DNA from: Cyclobacteriaceae bacterium
GTDB taxonomy: Bacteria; Bacteroidota; Bacteroidia; Cytophagales; Cyclobacteriaceae
Direction: 5' to 3'
Assembly (NCBI GenBank): GCA_016787625.1
Contig: JAEUUD010000011.1
Span: forward strand, 1 to 37,629
Length of the DNA stretch: 37,629 nt
Part shown: positions 1-8,786 of the stretch, in pieces
How the letters are laid out: every line of letters begins with the position of its first letter
How positions within the stretch are numbered: the first letter of the stretch is position 1
Program-made: the position numbers and the translations under genes
The notes under the pieces: generated by a model
The model's database searches: none
The model's input: the letters and a program-made list of their open reading frames with translations, nothing else
What the model was told of the DNA's origin: nothing

Positions 1-2078
1 ATGCTTCAACAGCGGCCCTTTGCTACCAGGAGTACCAACTGTCTGACGTCAACCAAAATATCGCTTACGAAAAGACAAGGATGGCGCTCTATCGCGGAAG
101 CCTGCGTCACTTACTTATGGCCTTGGCTGTAGGAAAGGCAAGCCAGGAGGGATTCACTGTGACAGATGTAGCGGGCAACGCTGTTGACATGACTCAGATG
201 GTGACGCCATCATCCATTGCAGGCTACTTCCGCATGAAACCGGATGGTCCGCTCACGGTTAAATTCCTGGACAAGACCAGCACCCTGACAGCAACGACGC
301 CCCTCGATTTTAATAAACTCGGAATACTCTTGAATAGCCAGGCCCTTCAAACCAGTGGAGCCATGAGCCAACCAAGTCTCGCACACCAGCTACCTGTTGA
401 CTATCTGCCCATATCCGGTGATGTGGAATCAAGCTATGCTGAGGCTCTCAAGAATTTCTACGAGCAGGTGTATGTTCAAACAGACAAGCCTTACTATTAT
501 CCCGGAGAACCCCTTTGGTTCAAAGCCTATCTCAACTATTACAGCGAGGCGTGGCGCGATTCACTCAGTGATGTCCTTCATGTCGAGTTACTGAATCCGG
601 AACATGAGGCACTGAATCATCGCATGTATCGCATTGAGAGAGGGACATCGCACGGTGACTTTATCCTGCCCGACTCCATTCCTCCTGGCATTTATCATCT
701 ACGGGCATTCACATCCCTTCAGCAGAATTTTGGAGATGCCCACCTGTTCACAAAGCCATTGCATGTGATGAAGATGACGGACAAGGCTGATCCAGTTCAG
801 CAGCAGCCACTCTCCGAACATCAAACGGTCGTCATCACTCCGAAAAAAGATAAGTATCATCCACGGGAGCTCATCACCCTCGAGTTTTCCGTCAATGGAA
901 GTGAGGGCGCTGGTCCAAGCAACCTGTCGGTGGCTGTGACGGATGCCGCCCAGGTTATACCCATTCCGGAAGCCACATCCATCATGAAGAACTACCCCAT
1001 TGATGGCAAGAGCATTGCAAAGATCAACGACCTCAAGTACAGAAATGAGAAGGGTATCAGTTTTTACGGCAAGTTTCTCAACAATAAAGGTATCGGTGAA
1101 AAAACCCAGCTCAATTTCATTCAGTGGAAAACAGGCGATGTGCTTTATGCCGAAACAGGAGAAGATGGTATGTTCTGGCAAACCGGACTGCAGTTTACCG
1201 ATAGCGCCAGGTTTTCTTACAAGTCCGACAAGGCGAAAGGCAAGCCATACGGAAAGGTGATTGTACTTCCCCGCGAAGAACCTGCGTTTCATGCTCCCGT
1301 GGTGGCTCCGCTGAAGGTTGTTGAGGTGGGATCCATACAACGCATCTTCTCTGATTATGAAGTTCCAAAAGACAACACCCTTCTGGACGAAGTGGCTGTC
1401 AAGGCTTCGAGAATCAATAACGATGACGTCGAGCGTGCCAAGAAACGGCCTTATGGACGTGCCGATCGCACACTCACGGCCAAGCAACTCAATATCAATT
1501 CAGCCAACCTGTTGTGGGCGCTCGTTGGCAAGGTGCCCGGGCTGGTTGTCAATCCGGTTGATGCGACCGTTCTTTTTTCCCGTGCGCAGGCAAACTCCAT
1601 CATTGGCCCGGTTACGCCGCTGGTAACAGTCAATGATATTCCCATGGGCGGAGATCCAGGCCAAACGCTATTGGCCATCGACCCGAACATCGTTGAATCG
1701 ATTGAGTTTACTTCCCGAATCAATGTGTTGTACGGCTCGCAAGGAGCCAACGGCGTTATCGCCGTGTATACCAAGTCTGGTCTCTCAGCCGATACGACGG
1801 ATCCCAACTTCCAGACCATCAAACTTCCAGGGTTTTCCCGGGTAAGAAAATTCCAGGCACCGGACTATTCGAATCCGACAACAGACGCCACTGCAGGTGA
1901 CTATCGTGCAACCATCTATTGGAATCCCGATGTCCAGACATCTGCCAATGGTAAAGCCGAAGTGACCTTTTTTGCTGCTGATCTTCCAGGAATGTACAGG
2001 GTTGTCGTCGACGGCATTACCGCCGATGGTAAACCGATCCACGGAGAGGTGTATCTTTCCATTGAAGAAAAACCCTGA
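1..2078 (+). CDS. MG2 / TonB-plug domain secreted protein, 5' truncated
   Basis: The frame is open from base 3 with no stop before the first ATG at 81, so the true start lies outside the window. Visible parts in order: a segment around 60-180 (motif RGSLRHLLMAL) that in Bacteroidota proteins usually follows an N-terminal carboxypeptidase-regulatory-like beta domain; a macroglobulin MG2-like region beginning near 468 (VYVQTDKPYYYPGEPLWFKA); a TonB-receptor plug-like region near 1490-1760 (LWALVGKVPGLVVN, then GSQGANGVIAVYTKSG); and a terminal beta segment with ADLPGMYRVVVDGI. No outer-membrane barrel follows the plug, so it is not itself a TonB-dependent transporter. Proteins of this build are common in Bacteroidota, are predicted to be exported, and have no settled function. 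The next gene starts 4 bases after its stop, suggesting cotranscription. Confidence 0.8.
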   Translation, partial: ASTAALCYQEYQLSDVNQNIAYEKTRMALYRGSLRHLLMALAVGKASQEGFTVTDVAGNAVDMTQMVTPSSIAGYFRMKPDGPLTVKFLDKTSTLTATTPLDFNKLGILLNSQALQTSGAMSQPSLAHQLPVDYLPISGDVESSYAEALKNFYEQVYVQTDKPYYYPGEPLWFKAYLNYYSEAWRDSLSDVLHVELLNPEHEALNHRMYRIERGTSHGDFILPDSIPPGIYHLRAFTSLQQNFGDAHLFTKPLHVMKMTDKADPVQQQPLSEHQTVVITPKKDKYHPRELITLEFSVNGSEGAGPSNLSVAVTDAAQVIPIPEATSIMKNYPIDGKSIAKINDLKYRNEKGISFYGKFLNNKGIGEKTQLNFIQWKTGDVLYAETGEDGMFWQTGLQFTDSARFSYKSDKAKGKPYGKVIVLPREEPAFHAPVVAPLKVVEVGSIQRIFSDYEVPKDNTLLDEVAVKASRINNDDVERAKKRPYGRADRTLTAKQLNINSANLLWALVGKVPGLVVNPVDATVLFSRAQANSIIGPVTPLVTVNDIPMGGDPGQTLLAIDPNIVESIEFTSRINVLYGSQGANGVIAVYTKSGLSADTTDPNFQTIKLPGFSRVRKFQAPDYSNPTTDATAGDYRATIYWNPDVQTSANGKAEVTFFAADLPGMYRVVVDGITADGKPIHGEVYLSIEEKP

Positions 2079-2082
2079 AGTC

Positions 2083-3015
2083 ATGAGAACCATCTGTGCC
2101 GCCTTGCTATGCCTGGCCTCCTTAACTTTAAGTGCACAGCAGGTTGCCGATACGCTTTTTCTATATGAAATCCTGAAGCCCGGTTATCCTGAAGGAAAAG
2201 GTCCACTCATCCTCCTGGATGAAGGGCACCACAACTTCCATACAACAACAGGTCGCTACATGCCATTCAGCGATTTTCTGCGCCGCGACGGATATGTTGT
2301 GAAAGGGCTTTCAGAAAGATTCACTGCTGACAACATTAAACCAGCGCGTGTGCTGGTCATCGCCAACGCCCTCCATGAGCGGAATGATTCCGACTGGTCG
2401 CTGCCGACACCTTCGGCTTTCATGCCTGAAGAGATCGGTGCGGTAGCCCATTGGGTGAAGCAAGGTGGTTCTCTGTTCCTCATCGCCGATCACATGCCGT
2501 TTCCCGGAGCAGCCGAAGATTTGGCAGCAGCATTCGGCTTTACACTTTACAATGGCTTTGCCATGAGGAAGCAGGTTGATGATCCCACCATTGCCAACGC
2601 GCTGACGATACCCGATATCTTCACGCCAGGAAAAGGACTTGGCGATCACTTTATCACGAGGGGAAGAAATCAAGCCGAGAGCATCACATCTGTTCGCACG
2701 TTTACCGGCGAAGCGTTCTCCGTCCCCGATGGCGCCACACCACTCATCGTTCTTGACGACAGTTTTGAATTGCTGATGTCACAGGTGGCCTGGCAATTCG
2801 ACAAGGATTGCGAGAAGCTTCCCGCCAAGGGACTCGTCCAGGGAGCATGTATGGACTTTGGTAAAGGCAGGATTGTTGTCTTTGGAGAAGCGGCCATGTT
2901 CTCCGCACAGATTCAAGGAGGAAAAACCCGGATGGGCATGAACGCTCCGGATGCAAAACAAAACCCTCAATTTCTACTGAACATTATCCACTGGCTGGAC
3001 CGACTGGACAAATAA
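2083..3015 (+). CDS. Secreted DUF4350-like protein
   Basis: This 310-residue protein has a clear signal peptide (MRTICAALLCLASLTLSAQQ). The ATG at 2083 is chosen over an in-frame ATG at 1972 because it gives the signal peptide and lies 4 bases after the upstream stop. The body resembles the DUF4350 / GATase-like fold: ILLDEGHHNFHT near residue 45, a strand-turn ARVLVIANAL, a WVKQGGSLFLIADH segment typical of this family, and a late GKGRIVVFGEAAMFSAQ stretch. A catalytic Cys-His-Glu triad of class I amidotransferases is not evident, so a non-catalytic or ligand-binding role is as likely as an enzyme. It probably forms a unit with the upstream plug/MG2 protein and converges on the sigma factor gene. 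Confidence 0.7.
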   Translation: MRTICAALLCLASLTLSAQQVADTLFLYEILKPGYPEGKGPLILLDEGHHNFHTTTGRYMPFSDFLRRDGYVVKGLSERFTADNIKPARVLVIANALHERNDSDWSLPTPSAFMPEEIGAVAHWVKQGGSLFLIADHMPFPGAAEDLAAAFGFTLYNGFAMRKQVDDPTIANALTIPDIFTPGKGLGDHFITRGRNQAESITSVRTFTGEAFSVPDGATPLIVLDDSFELLMSQVAWQFDKDCEKLPAKGLVQGACMDFGKGRIVVFGEAAMFSAQIQGGKTRMGMNAPDAKQNPQFLLNIIHWLDRLDK

Positions 3016-3019
3016 GCAC

Positions 3020-3628
3020 TTAGATGTGCTCCTTCTTGTTTTTCACCATGTCGTACATGAGTTCCCTGGCACGGTGAAGCTGCGCCTTGACTGTTCCAAG
3101 CGGTGCATCCAGCTCCACAGCAATCTCTTCATAGGATAGCTCATTGAAGTAGCGTAGGCGAACGAGCTTCTGGTATTTGGCTGGCAACATTCCAACAAAT
3201 ACCTGCATGAGTTCTTCCTTCTGTAGTTTGATGGTTTCCTCCTGAGGATCGGGATTGCGGTCCGGAACATCGATGGATACCGACTGCCCGTCGTCGTCGG
3301 TGTAGGTATTCTCAATGCTGAGTGTATTGATTTTCTTCTTGCGGATGTAGTCAATCGTGTTGTTGGTGGCGATTCTGAACAGCCACGTGCTGAATGTAAA
3401 GTCCTTTTTGAAACGATGCAGGCTACGGAACGCTTTGGCAAACGATTCGATCATGAGATCTTCAGCATCGTCGACGTTACGAACCATCTTGAGAATCATG
3501 TGGTATACAGGACGCTTGTAACGCTGCAATAATTTGGCAAAAGCCTTGTCGTCACCACCTACGGCCCTGTCAATCAACTCAAAATCCTCCAGTGCTTTGG
3601 ACGAAAAGCGGTTTTCTAAATCTTCCAT
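3020..3628 (-). CDS. ECF-type RNA polymerase sigma-70 factor
   Basis: This 202-residue protein has sigma region 2 at about 35-105 (YKRPVYHMILKMVRNVDDAEDL, then FSTWLFRIATNNTIDYIRKKK) and sigma region 4 at about 145-195 (LPAKYQKLVRLRYFNELSYEEIA, then APLGTVKAQLHRAREL, the helix-turn-helix that reads the -35 element). The linker is acidic and contains no extra domain. No anti-sigma factor gene is adjacent. Its start codon lies inside the last 13 bases of the upstream glycosyltransferase gene, so the two are translationally coupled. The lack of an anti-sigma partner suggests control by expression level or an unlinked factor (inference). Confidence 0.93.
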   Translation of the reverse strand: MEDLENRFSSKALEDFELIDRAVGGDDKAFAKLLQRYKRPVYHMILKMVRNVDDAEDLMIESFAKAFRSLHRFKKDFTFSTWLFRIATNNTIDYIRKKKINTLSIENTYTDDDGQSVSIDVPDRNPDPQEETIKLQKEELMQVFVGMLPAKYQKLVRLRYFNELSYEEIAVELDAPLGTVKAQLHRARELMYDMVKNKKEHI

Positions 3629-4722
3629 CGAATTCTTTTGGATACTAACGCCACAAGGCCCGTTCCAAGATAGTAAATGGCATAGTTAAAATCTAAAAAG
3701 GGGGTTTTCCACGCCTCAAAGGCGTCCCCCAGTTTCCGGGATGCACGGTGGATAAGCAACATGAGCATTAGTTCACGTACAATCAGACCCGTCCACATAA
3801 AACTCATCGAAGAAAATGACTGCACCGAAAGTGGCAGAACAAGCAACCAAGTCAGAATCCAGGTGATAGAAAAAACTCCCAGCCTGAGTTTGTCGAAAAA
3901 TCTGTAGCGTTTTCCCACGGCCAGGTGACGAAGCTTCTGATGAAGAAATGACTTCCACGTTTCCTTGGGTACTGACCATATCATGGATTGCTCACCGATG
4001 CTGACGGCAACGTTTGATGCGCTTGCGTGCTGGTTGACAAAAAGGTCGTCATCACCACCGGTCACCGAGAGATGTTTGTTAAATCCCTTGTTGTTCAGGA
4101 ATAGCGACTTCTGGTACGCCAGGTTTCTACCAGTACCCATGTACGGCTTACCCAGCAGCGCCCAGCCGATAAACTGGATGCTGGTTATCAATGATTCGAA
4201 TCGGATGAACACATTCAGGTAGCCTTTGCGAACCATGTACGGTGAATACCCGAGGACAATCTGTCGTTGTCCTTCCATGCTCGACGCCATACATCGAATC
4301 CACTGGTCACTGGCCGGGCGACAATCGGCATCGGTTAGCAGAACCCAATCGTGACGAGCAGCTTTGACGCCGAGTGTGAGAGCAAATTTCTTTCCTGTGA
4401 TGTGTTCAGGCAGGTAGTTCACGCGAACCATCTTGACCTTGGGATGTTCCTGACAAAATTGAAGGAGGAAGTCATACGTGTGATCGTTGGATCGATCTTC
4501 CACCACGATGACCTCAAAGTTGGGATAGTCTTGCCTGAGCAGTTGCGGAAGTAATTCCCTGAGGTTGGCCTCCTCATCGTGCGCACAGACAATAACAGAC
4601 ACCGGAGGTGTTGCCAGGCCTGTAGCGTGAGCCTTGCGGCGAAAGCCCGCCAGGAAGCAGATAATATAAATGAGCTGAATGGCTATGATTCCCCAGCCGG
4701 CTGCAATGAGAAGGATCGACAA
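3616..4722 (-). CDS. Membrane-anchored glycosyltransferase, family 2
   Basis: This 368-residue protein starts with a membrane helix (residues 5-26), followed by a GT-A domain: VSVIVCAHDEEANL (41-54), EDRSND (75-80), the DAD metal/nucleotide motif (131-133), GGDDD (222-226) and QKLRHL (262-267), a degenerate QxxRW-like motif. Hydrophobic segments near residues 285-345 probably return the chain to the membrane. The arrangement suits a processive or lipid-linked sugar transferase using a nucleotide-sugar in the cytoplasm; the sugar cannot be read from sequence. The start appears to be TTG at 4722: no in-frame ATG precedes the first helix, and a TATCTTTG -7 box lies 22 bases upstream. The gene overlaps the sigma factor gene by 13 bases. 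Confidence 0.88.
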   Translation of the reverse strand: MSILLIAAGWGIIAIQLIYIICFLAGFRRKAHATGLATPPVSVIVCAHDEEANLRELLPQLLRQDYPNFEVIVVEDRSNDHTYDFLLQFCQEHPKVKMVRVNYLPEHITGKKFALTLGVKAARHDWVLLTDADCRPASDQWIRCMASSMEGQRQIVLGYSPYMVRKGYLNVFIRFESLITSIQFIGWALLGKPYMGTGRNLAYQKSLFLNNKGFNKHLSVTGGDDDLFVNQHASASNVAVSIGEQSMIWSVPKETWKSFLHQKLRHLAVGKRYRFFDKLRLGVFSITWILTWLLVLPLSVQSFSSMSFMWTGLIVRELMLMLLIHRASRKLGDAFEAWKTPFLDFNYAIYYLGTGLVALVSKRIRWKI

Positions 4723-4744
4723 AGCAATGAAGTTAAAGGGCGCC

Positions 4745-4752
4745 CAAAGATA
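4745..4752 (-). promoter_or_regulatory. Bacteroidota-type -7 box for glycosyltransferase/sigma genes
   Basis: On the minus strand the bases read TATCTTTG, an exact match to the Bacteroidota -7 consensus TAnnTTTG, 22 bases before the TTG start at 4722. A clear TTG-type -33 box is not visible at the expected distance, so this is a moderate call. Confidence 0.5.
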
Positions 4753-4828
4753 GGATGAAATCCTGCAGGATGACCATTGAATTGTATTTCATGAAGGCAA
4801 ATTGCTCTTTCACTGGTGCATGGAACCT

Positions 4829-4836
4829 TATATTTG
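4829..4836 (+). promoter_or_regulatory. -7 box of tgt promoter, implying a very short or absent 5' UTR
   Basis: TATATTTG matches TAnnTTTG exactly and ends 5 bases before the tgt ATG at 4842. In Bacteroidota promoters transcription begins a few bases after this box, so the transcript may start at or next to the ATG. TTG at 4802-4804 is the only nearby -33 candidate and sits slightly too far upstream. Confidence 0.5.
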
Positions 4837-4841
4837 CGGGG

Positions 4842-5972
4842 ATGAAATTTGAAATACATCACAGGGACGCAGCATCAAAGGCACGAGCGGGAACCATTTC
4901 CACACCCCATGGTGAGATCCCTACTCCTATCTTCATGCCTGTAGGCACGGCTGGGTCAGTCAAGGCGGTGCAGCAACGGGAGCTGATGCATGATGTGAAC
5001 GCTAAAATCATCCTTGGAAATACGTACCACCTTTACCTCCGTCCCGGCCTGGATTTGCTTCAACAGTCGGGAGGCCTGCACCGTTTCATCAGTTGGGACC
5101 GTCCCATGCTGACCGACAGCGGTGGCTACCAGGTTTACTCCCTTTCAGAAAACAGAAAGATCACAAGGGAAGGCGTCACGTTCAAATCACACATTGACGG
5201 GTCACGTCACATTTTTTCGCCGGAAGGTGTCATGGACATTCAGCGTAAGATCGGTGCGGACATCATTATGGCATTTGATGAGTGTACTCCATACCCCTGT
5301 GAGTACGACTATGCGAGAAAATCGTTGAAGATCACCCACGACTGGCTCGAGCGCTGCGTCACGCGAATCAATCAAACGGAGCCGTTGTACGGCTACGAGC
5401 AAGTGCTGTTTCCTATTGTTCAGGGGAGCACGTATCCTGACTTACGGAGAACTTCTGCCGAGTTCATCGCATCACAAAATCAATCAGGGAACGCCATCGG
5501 AGGTTTGTCGGTTGGCGAGCCCGCTGAAGACATGTATGCAATGACGGAGCTGGTCTGCTCCATTCTTCCTTCGGAGAAACCACGCTATCTCATGGGCGTT
5601 GGCACACCGGAGAACATTCTTGAGTCCATTGCCCTTGGTGTGGATATGTTCGACTGTGTGATGCCGACGAGGAATGCCCGCAACGGCATGCTATTTACTA
5701 CCCAGGGTATTATTAACATTAGAAACGAAAAATGGAAGGATGACCTCACTCCCATAGACGATAATCTGGGTGGTTATGTGAGCACCCAGCATACCAAAGC
5801 TTACCTGAGGCACCTGATCATCAGCAAGGAAATTTTAGGCGCGCAAATTGCTTCTATCCATAACCTGACCTTCTACCTGTGGTTGGTTGAAAATGCCAGG
5901 AGACAGATCGAAGCAGGTACCTTTGCATCCTGGAAAGAAAAAATGGTAAAAACAGTTTCTCAAAGACTATAA
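4842..5972 (+). CDS. tgt: Queuine/preQ1 tRNA-ribosyltransferase (tRNA-guanine transglycosylase)
   Basis: The enzyme exchanges guanine-34 of GUN-anticodon tRNAs for a queuosine precursor. The start at 4842 gives the family N-terminus (MKFEIHHRDAASKARAGTI) and 376 residues; an upstream in-frame ATG at 4755 would add 29 residues with no family match. Visible motifs: TDSGGYQVYS with general base Asp92, GGLSVGE (220-226), and the nucleophile Asp271 in DMFDCVMPTRNARNG. The zinc site is unusual: positions equivalent to the three cysteine ligands are Leu309, Gly311 and Ser314, and only the His ligand (His340 in IHNLTFYL) remains. The gene is followed after 16 bases by an LptF/LptG permease, an adjacency I recall from other Bacteroidota. 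Confidence 0.95.
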   Translation: MKFEIHHRDAASKARAGTISTPHGEIPTPIFMPVGTAGSVKAVQQRELMHDVNAKIILGNTYHLYLRPGLDLLQQSGGLHRFISWDRPMLTDSGGYQVYSLSENRKITREGVTFKSHIDGSRHIFSPEGVMDIQRKIGADIIMAFDECTPYPCEYDYARKSLKITHDWLERCVTRINQTEPLYGYEQVLFPIVQGSTYPDLRRTSAEFIASQNQSGNAIGGLSVGEPAEDMYAMTELVCSILPSEKPRYLMGVGTPENILESIALGVDMFDCVMPTRNARNGMLFTTQGIINIRNEKWKDDLTPIDDNLGGYVSTQHTKAYLRHLIISKEILGAQIASIHNLTFYLWLVENARRQIEAGTFASWKEKMVKTVSQRL

Positions 5973-5988
5973 AGCAATTCCCCTTAAG

Positions 5989-7095
5989 ATGACATTGAAG
6001 ATTATAGACCGGTACATCCTGAAGAAGGTCCTTTCAACCTTCTTCTTTGTGGTCTTGATCCTCATGGCCATCATCACCGTGATCGATGTCACCGAGAAGA
6101 TGGACAAGTTCTCCAAGAACAACCTCGACTTCAACGCCATTCTTGGGTACTATCTGGATTTCATTCCATGGATTGCAGGCCTCATCACACCCATTACCAT
6201 CTTTATCGCCATCATTTATGTTACGTCACGGATGGCCGGGCATACGGAGATCATTTCCATTCTCAGCAGCGGCGTGAGCTTCCGTCGCATGCTGCTGCCC
6301 TATCTCATCGCATCCCTCGTCGTGGCCTCTATCAGTTTTGTGCTCAACGGTTGGGTGATCCCCCGTGCCACCAAGTCAAGGTTGGCTTTCGAGCTGCAGT
6401 ACTTCAACAACCGGTATTATTTCGATGCTCGCAACATTCACCTGCAGGTCGCACCTCAGGTGTACTTGTTTATCCAGAACTACAACAATGTTTCGAATCA
6501 GGGTTACCAGTTCAGCCTCGAGCGATTTGATAAGAATGTTCTTATAGAAAAACTCACCGCTGAGAATATTACCTGGGACACAGCCAAGCATACCTGGACC
6601 CTCAGGTTGTGGAAAATTCACAAGGTGAACGACATTTTTGCTTCTACGAAAAACCCGGACAGCATTCAGTTTCTGACATCAGGTAACTCACTGGATACCG
6701 CACTTGCCATTTCACCAAAGGATTTCGAAGCCCAGGAGCGAAGTTACGAGGGCATGACGACGCCTGAGCTGTTCGAGCACATCAACAAACTGAAGTTCAG
6801 AGGCGCCTCCGGCGTACAGATGTATGAGGTCGACAAGCAGATCCGTTTCGCTGCGCCATTCACGACCTTCATCCTCGTCTTTATGGGGGTTACGGTCTCT
6901 TCACGGAAAAGCCGGGGAGGAACAGGTCTCCAGATCGCCCTTGGGTTTGTGCTGGCATTTGTCTTCATTCTCTTCTTCCTCCTCACACGGTCCTTTGCGG
7001 AAACCGGAAGTATGCATCCTGTGGTTGCCGCGTGGACACCCAACCTGATCTTCATCGTCATCTCCGGCGTTCTTTACCGGTACACTCCACGATGA
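5989..7095 (+). CDS. LptF/LptG family permease of the LPS export complex
   Basis: This 368-residue inner-membrane protein of the YjgP/YjgQ family is the permease partner of LptB in the ABC machine that extracts lipopolysaccharide for transport to the outer membrane. It opens with the family signature IIDRYILKKVLSTFFFVV, has three N-terminal membrane helices (about 14-40, 55-80, 100-125), a periplasmic beta-jellyroll-like region (about 130-275) and three C-terminal helices (about 288-365). Which of LptF or LptG it represents cannot be decided without comparison with the second copy elsewhere in the genome. Its stop codon overlaps the start of the following EamA gene (ATGA), so the two are translationally coupled. 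Confidence 0.9.
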   Translation: MTLKIIDRYILKKVLSTFFFVVLILMAIITVIDVTEKMDKFSKNNLDFNAILGYYLDFIPWIAGLITPITIFIAIIYVTSRMAGHTEIISILSSGVSFRRMLLPYLIASLVVASISFVLNGWVIPRATKSRLAFELQYFNNRYYFDARNIHLQVAPQVYLFIQNYNNVSNQGYQFSLERFDKNVLIEKLTAENITWDTAKHTWTLRLWKIHKVNDIFASTKNPDSIQFLTSGNSLDTALAISPKDFEAQERSYEGMTTPELFEHINKLKFRGASGVQMYEVDKQIRFAAPFTTFILVFMGVTVSSRKSRGGTGLQIALGFVLAFVFILFFLLTRSFAETGSMHPVVAAWTPNLIFIVISGVLYRYTPR

Positions 7096-7982
7096 GCCAT
7101 TCCACCAACGACTACATCCGGCTTCACTTCATCGTCATCCTCTTTGGATTCACAGGCATCCTCGGGAAACTCATCTCCATTCCTGCGGTAGAGATGGTGT
7201 TCTTCAGGACATTGTTTGCAGCAGCAGGCATGTATGTGTTTCTCCACTTGTCAAAAAAATCGACCCGCGTTTCTCCTGCCGACCGGATTACCCTTCTCCT
7301 CACAGGCCTCATTGTCGGCATTCACTGGCTTACGTTTTTCATTTCAGGTCGTATCGCCAATGTGTCGGTAAGCCTGGTCGGGTTTGCTACCGCCAGCTTC
7401 TGGACAGCTTTTCTGGATCCGTTGATCAACAGAAGGAAGATCAACCTGATTGAGGTTTTTCTTGGGCTTTTTGTCCTCGCTGGGCTGCTCATCATTTTCG
7501 GTTCTGAATTCAATTATTCCCTCGGACTGATCGTCGGTATTGCATCGGGACTCACCTGCGCCATCTTTGCCATCATCAACGCCCGGCTCGTTGCGCGAGT
7601 CGACTCCTACGTTATTACCTATTATGAAATGATAAGTGCCGCGCTGGCCATTGGGCTCTTTCTGCCACTGTATTCAGAATACTGGGCAGAAGGACATGCC
7701 CTGCAACTCATGCCAAGAGGCTATGACTGGCTGTGGATCCTGGTGCTGGCATGGCTCTGCACGGTGTATGCATACTCAGCAGCTGTAGAACTCTTCAAAC
7801 GCATCAGCGTGTTTCTCTTTCAGCTTACCCTCAACCTGGAGCCCGTCTACGGCATATTAATGGCACTGATTGTCTTTGGTGAGGCTGAGAAAATGCAGTT
7901 GAATTTTTACATCGGCACCTTTATGATTCTGTGTGCCGTCGTTGCTTATCCGTTTATCAAGAGGAAATTAAATCCATCCTGA
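7092..7982 (+). CDS. EamA/DMT-superfamily transporter
   Basis: This 296-residue protein has about ten membrane helices in two EamA repeats. The first spans roughly residues 8-140 (FIVILFGFTGILGKLISIP at its start, then FFRTLFAAAGM), the second 150-290 (GLIVGIASGLTCAIFAIINARL at its start and LNLEPVYGILMALIVFGE near its end, a typical EamA signature). The ATG at 7092 overlaps the upstream permease stop by four bases; an in-frame ATG at 7032 inside that gene adds a hydrophilic tail without family character. The substrate, probably a small metabolite, cannot be inferred. Its 3' end overlaps the convergent ispE gene by 15 bases. Confidence 0.88.
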   Translation: MSHSTNDYIRLHFIVILFGFTGILGKLISIPAVEMVFFRTLFAAAGMYVFLHLSKKSTRVSPADRITLLLTGLIVGIHWLTFFISGRIANVSVSLVGFATASFWTAFLDPLINRRKINLIEVFLGLFVLAGLLIIFGSEFNYSLGLIVGIASGLTCAIFAIINARLVARVDSYVITYYEMISAALAIGLFLPLYSEYWAEGHALQLMPRGYDWLWILVLAWLCTVYAYSAAVELFKRISVFLFQLTLNLEPVYGILMALIVFGEAEKMQLNFYIGTFMILCAVVAYPFIKRKLNPS

Positions 7983-8774
7983 CCATCCAGGCATTGAACC
8001 TCGTATCGTTTCGAGGGAAGTACTCCCGGTGAAAATCCCATACACAGCCGAACCCGATCCGCTCATCGCCGCATAAATGGCTCCCGCATCGTAGAGCGCA
8101 GCTTTCAACTTTCCAATTGCTGAATGCTGCTGAAACATTGATGGCTCGAAGTCATTCAGCAGTCTCGTCTTCCATTGAGTAACGGGTGAAGAGACAATGG
8201 TACGCAATGCTTCTGCGGGCTCCTTCGGTACAACCCTTCGGTAGGCGTCGGCAGTAGCAACGTGTATGGCCGGTACAATCACGGTCAAATAATATCCTTT
8301 GAGCGAGATGTCAAGGTCCGTAAGCACCTCTCCCCTTCCCGTTCCAAGGGCTGGACGGCTGCCAATAAAAAAAGCACAATCACTCCCAAGCATCGAAGCA
8401 TAGTGAAGCAGCTGATCATTGGAGATGTTGAGTTGAAACGTCTTGTTCAACATCATCAGGGTATGCGCCCCGTCGGCCGAACCGCCGCCCAATCCTGCCC
8501 CAAGTGGAACGACCTTGTGCAGATGCATCTGGATCGGCGGCAACTTGAAATCCTTCTTCAGCAGCTGATAGGCCTTAACACAGAGGTTATCATCCGTATC
8601 ACCAGGTATTGTCAATCCGGTTTGGCTGAATGAAAACGTCGGGGCTGGTAAAATCTCCAGCACATCAGACCATGCTAAAGGGAAGAAGCAGGTATTGATA
8701 TTGTGATAACCGTCTGGTCTCCGGGATACTACCTGAAGTCCAAGGTTGATTTTGCACCCGGGAAAGGAGACCAT
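7968..8774 (-). CDS. ispE: 4-diphosphocytidyl-2-C-methyl-D-erythritol kinase
   Basis: This GHMP kinase phosphorylates CDP-methylerythritol in the non-mevalonate isoprenoid pathway. Evidence: the N-terminal substrate motif KINLGLQVVSRRPDGYHN (residues 8-25) and the ATP-binding motif PLGAGLGGGSADGA (90-103), then GSDCAFFI and a C-terminal AMSGSGSAVYGIF stretch, all family hallmarks. The length of 268 residues is normal. Position 7, often Ala in homologues, is Cys (PGCKINL). It lies 12 bases downstream of fabI on the same strand and is probably cotranscribed with it. Confidence 0.96.
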   Translation of the reverse strand: MVSFPGCKINLGLQVVSRRPDGYHNINTCFFPLAWSDVLEILPAPTFSFSQTGLTIPGDTDDNLCVKAYQLLKKDFKLPPIQMHLHKVVPLGAGLGGGSADGAHTLMMLNKTFQLNISNDQLLHYASMLGSDCAFFIGSRPALGTGRGEVLTDLDISLKGYYLTVIVPAIHVATADAYRRVVPKEPAEALRTIVSSPVTQWKTRLLNDFEPSMFQQHSAIGKLKAALYDAGAIYAAMSGSGSAVYGIFTGSTSLETIRGSMPGWSGWI

Positions 8775-8786
8775 CCGGGTATGCGC

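Noticed and set aside
699-1487. 262-codon frame antisense to the plug/MG2 gene
   Set aside because: The plus-strand product has recognisable domains throughout; the antisense product has none.
3015-3030. AGCAC-TTAGAT-GTGCT hairpin between convergent genes
   Set aside because: Only five pairs, lies mostly within the end of the sigma factor gene, and lacks an adjacent T-run; too weak to call a terminator.
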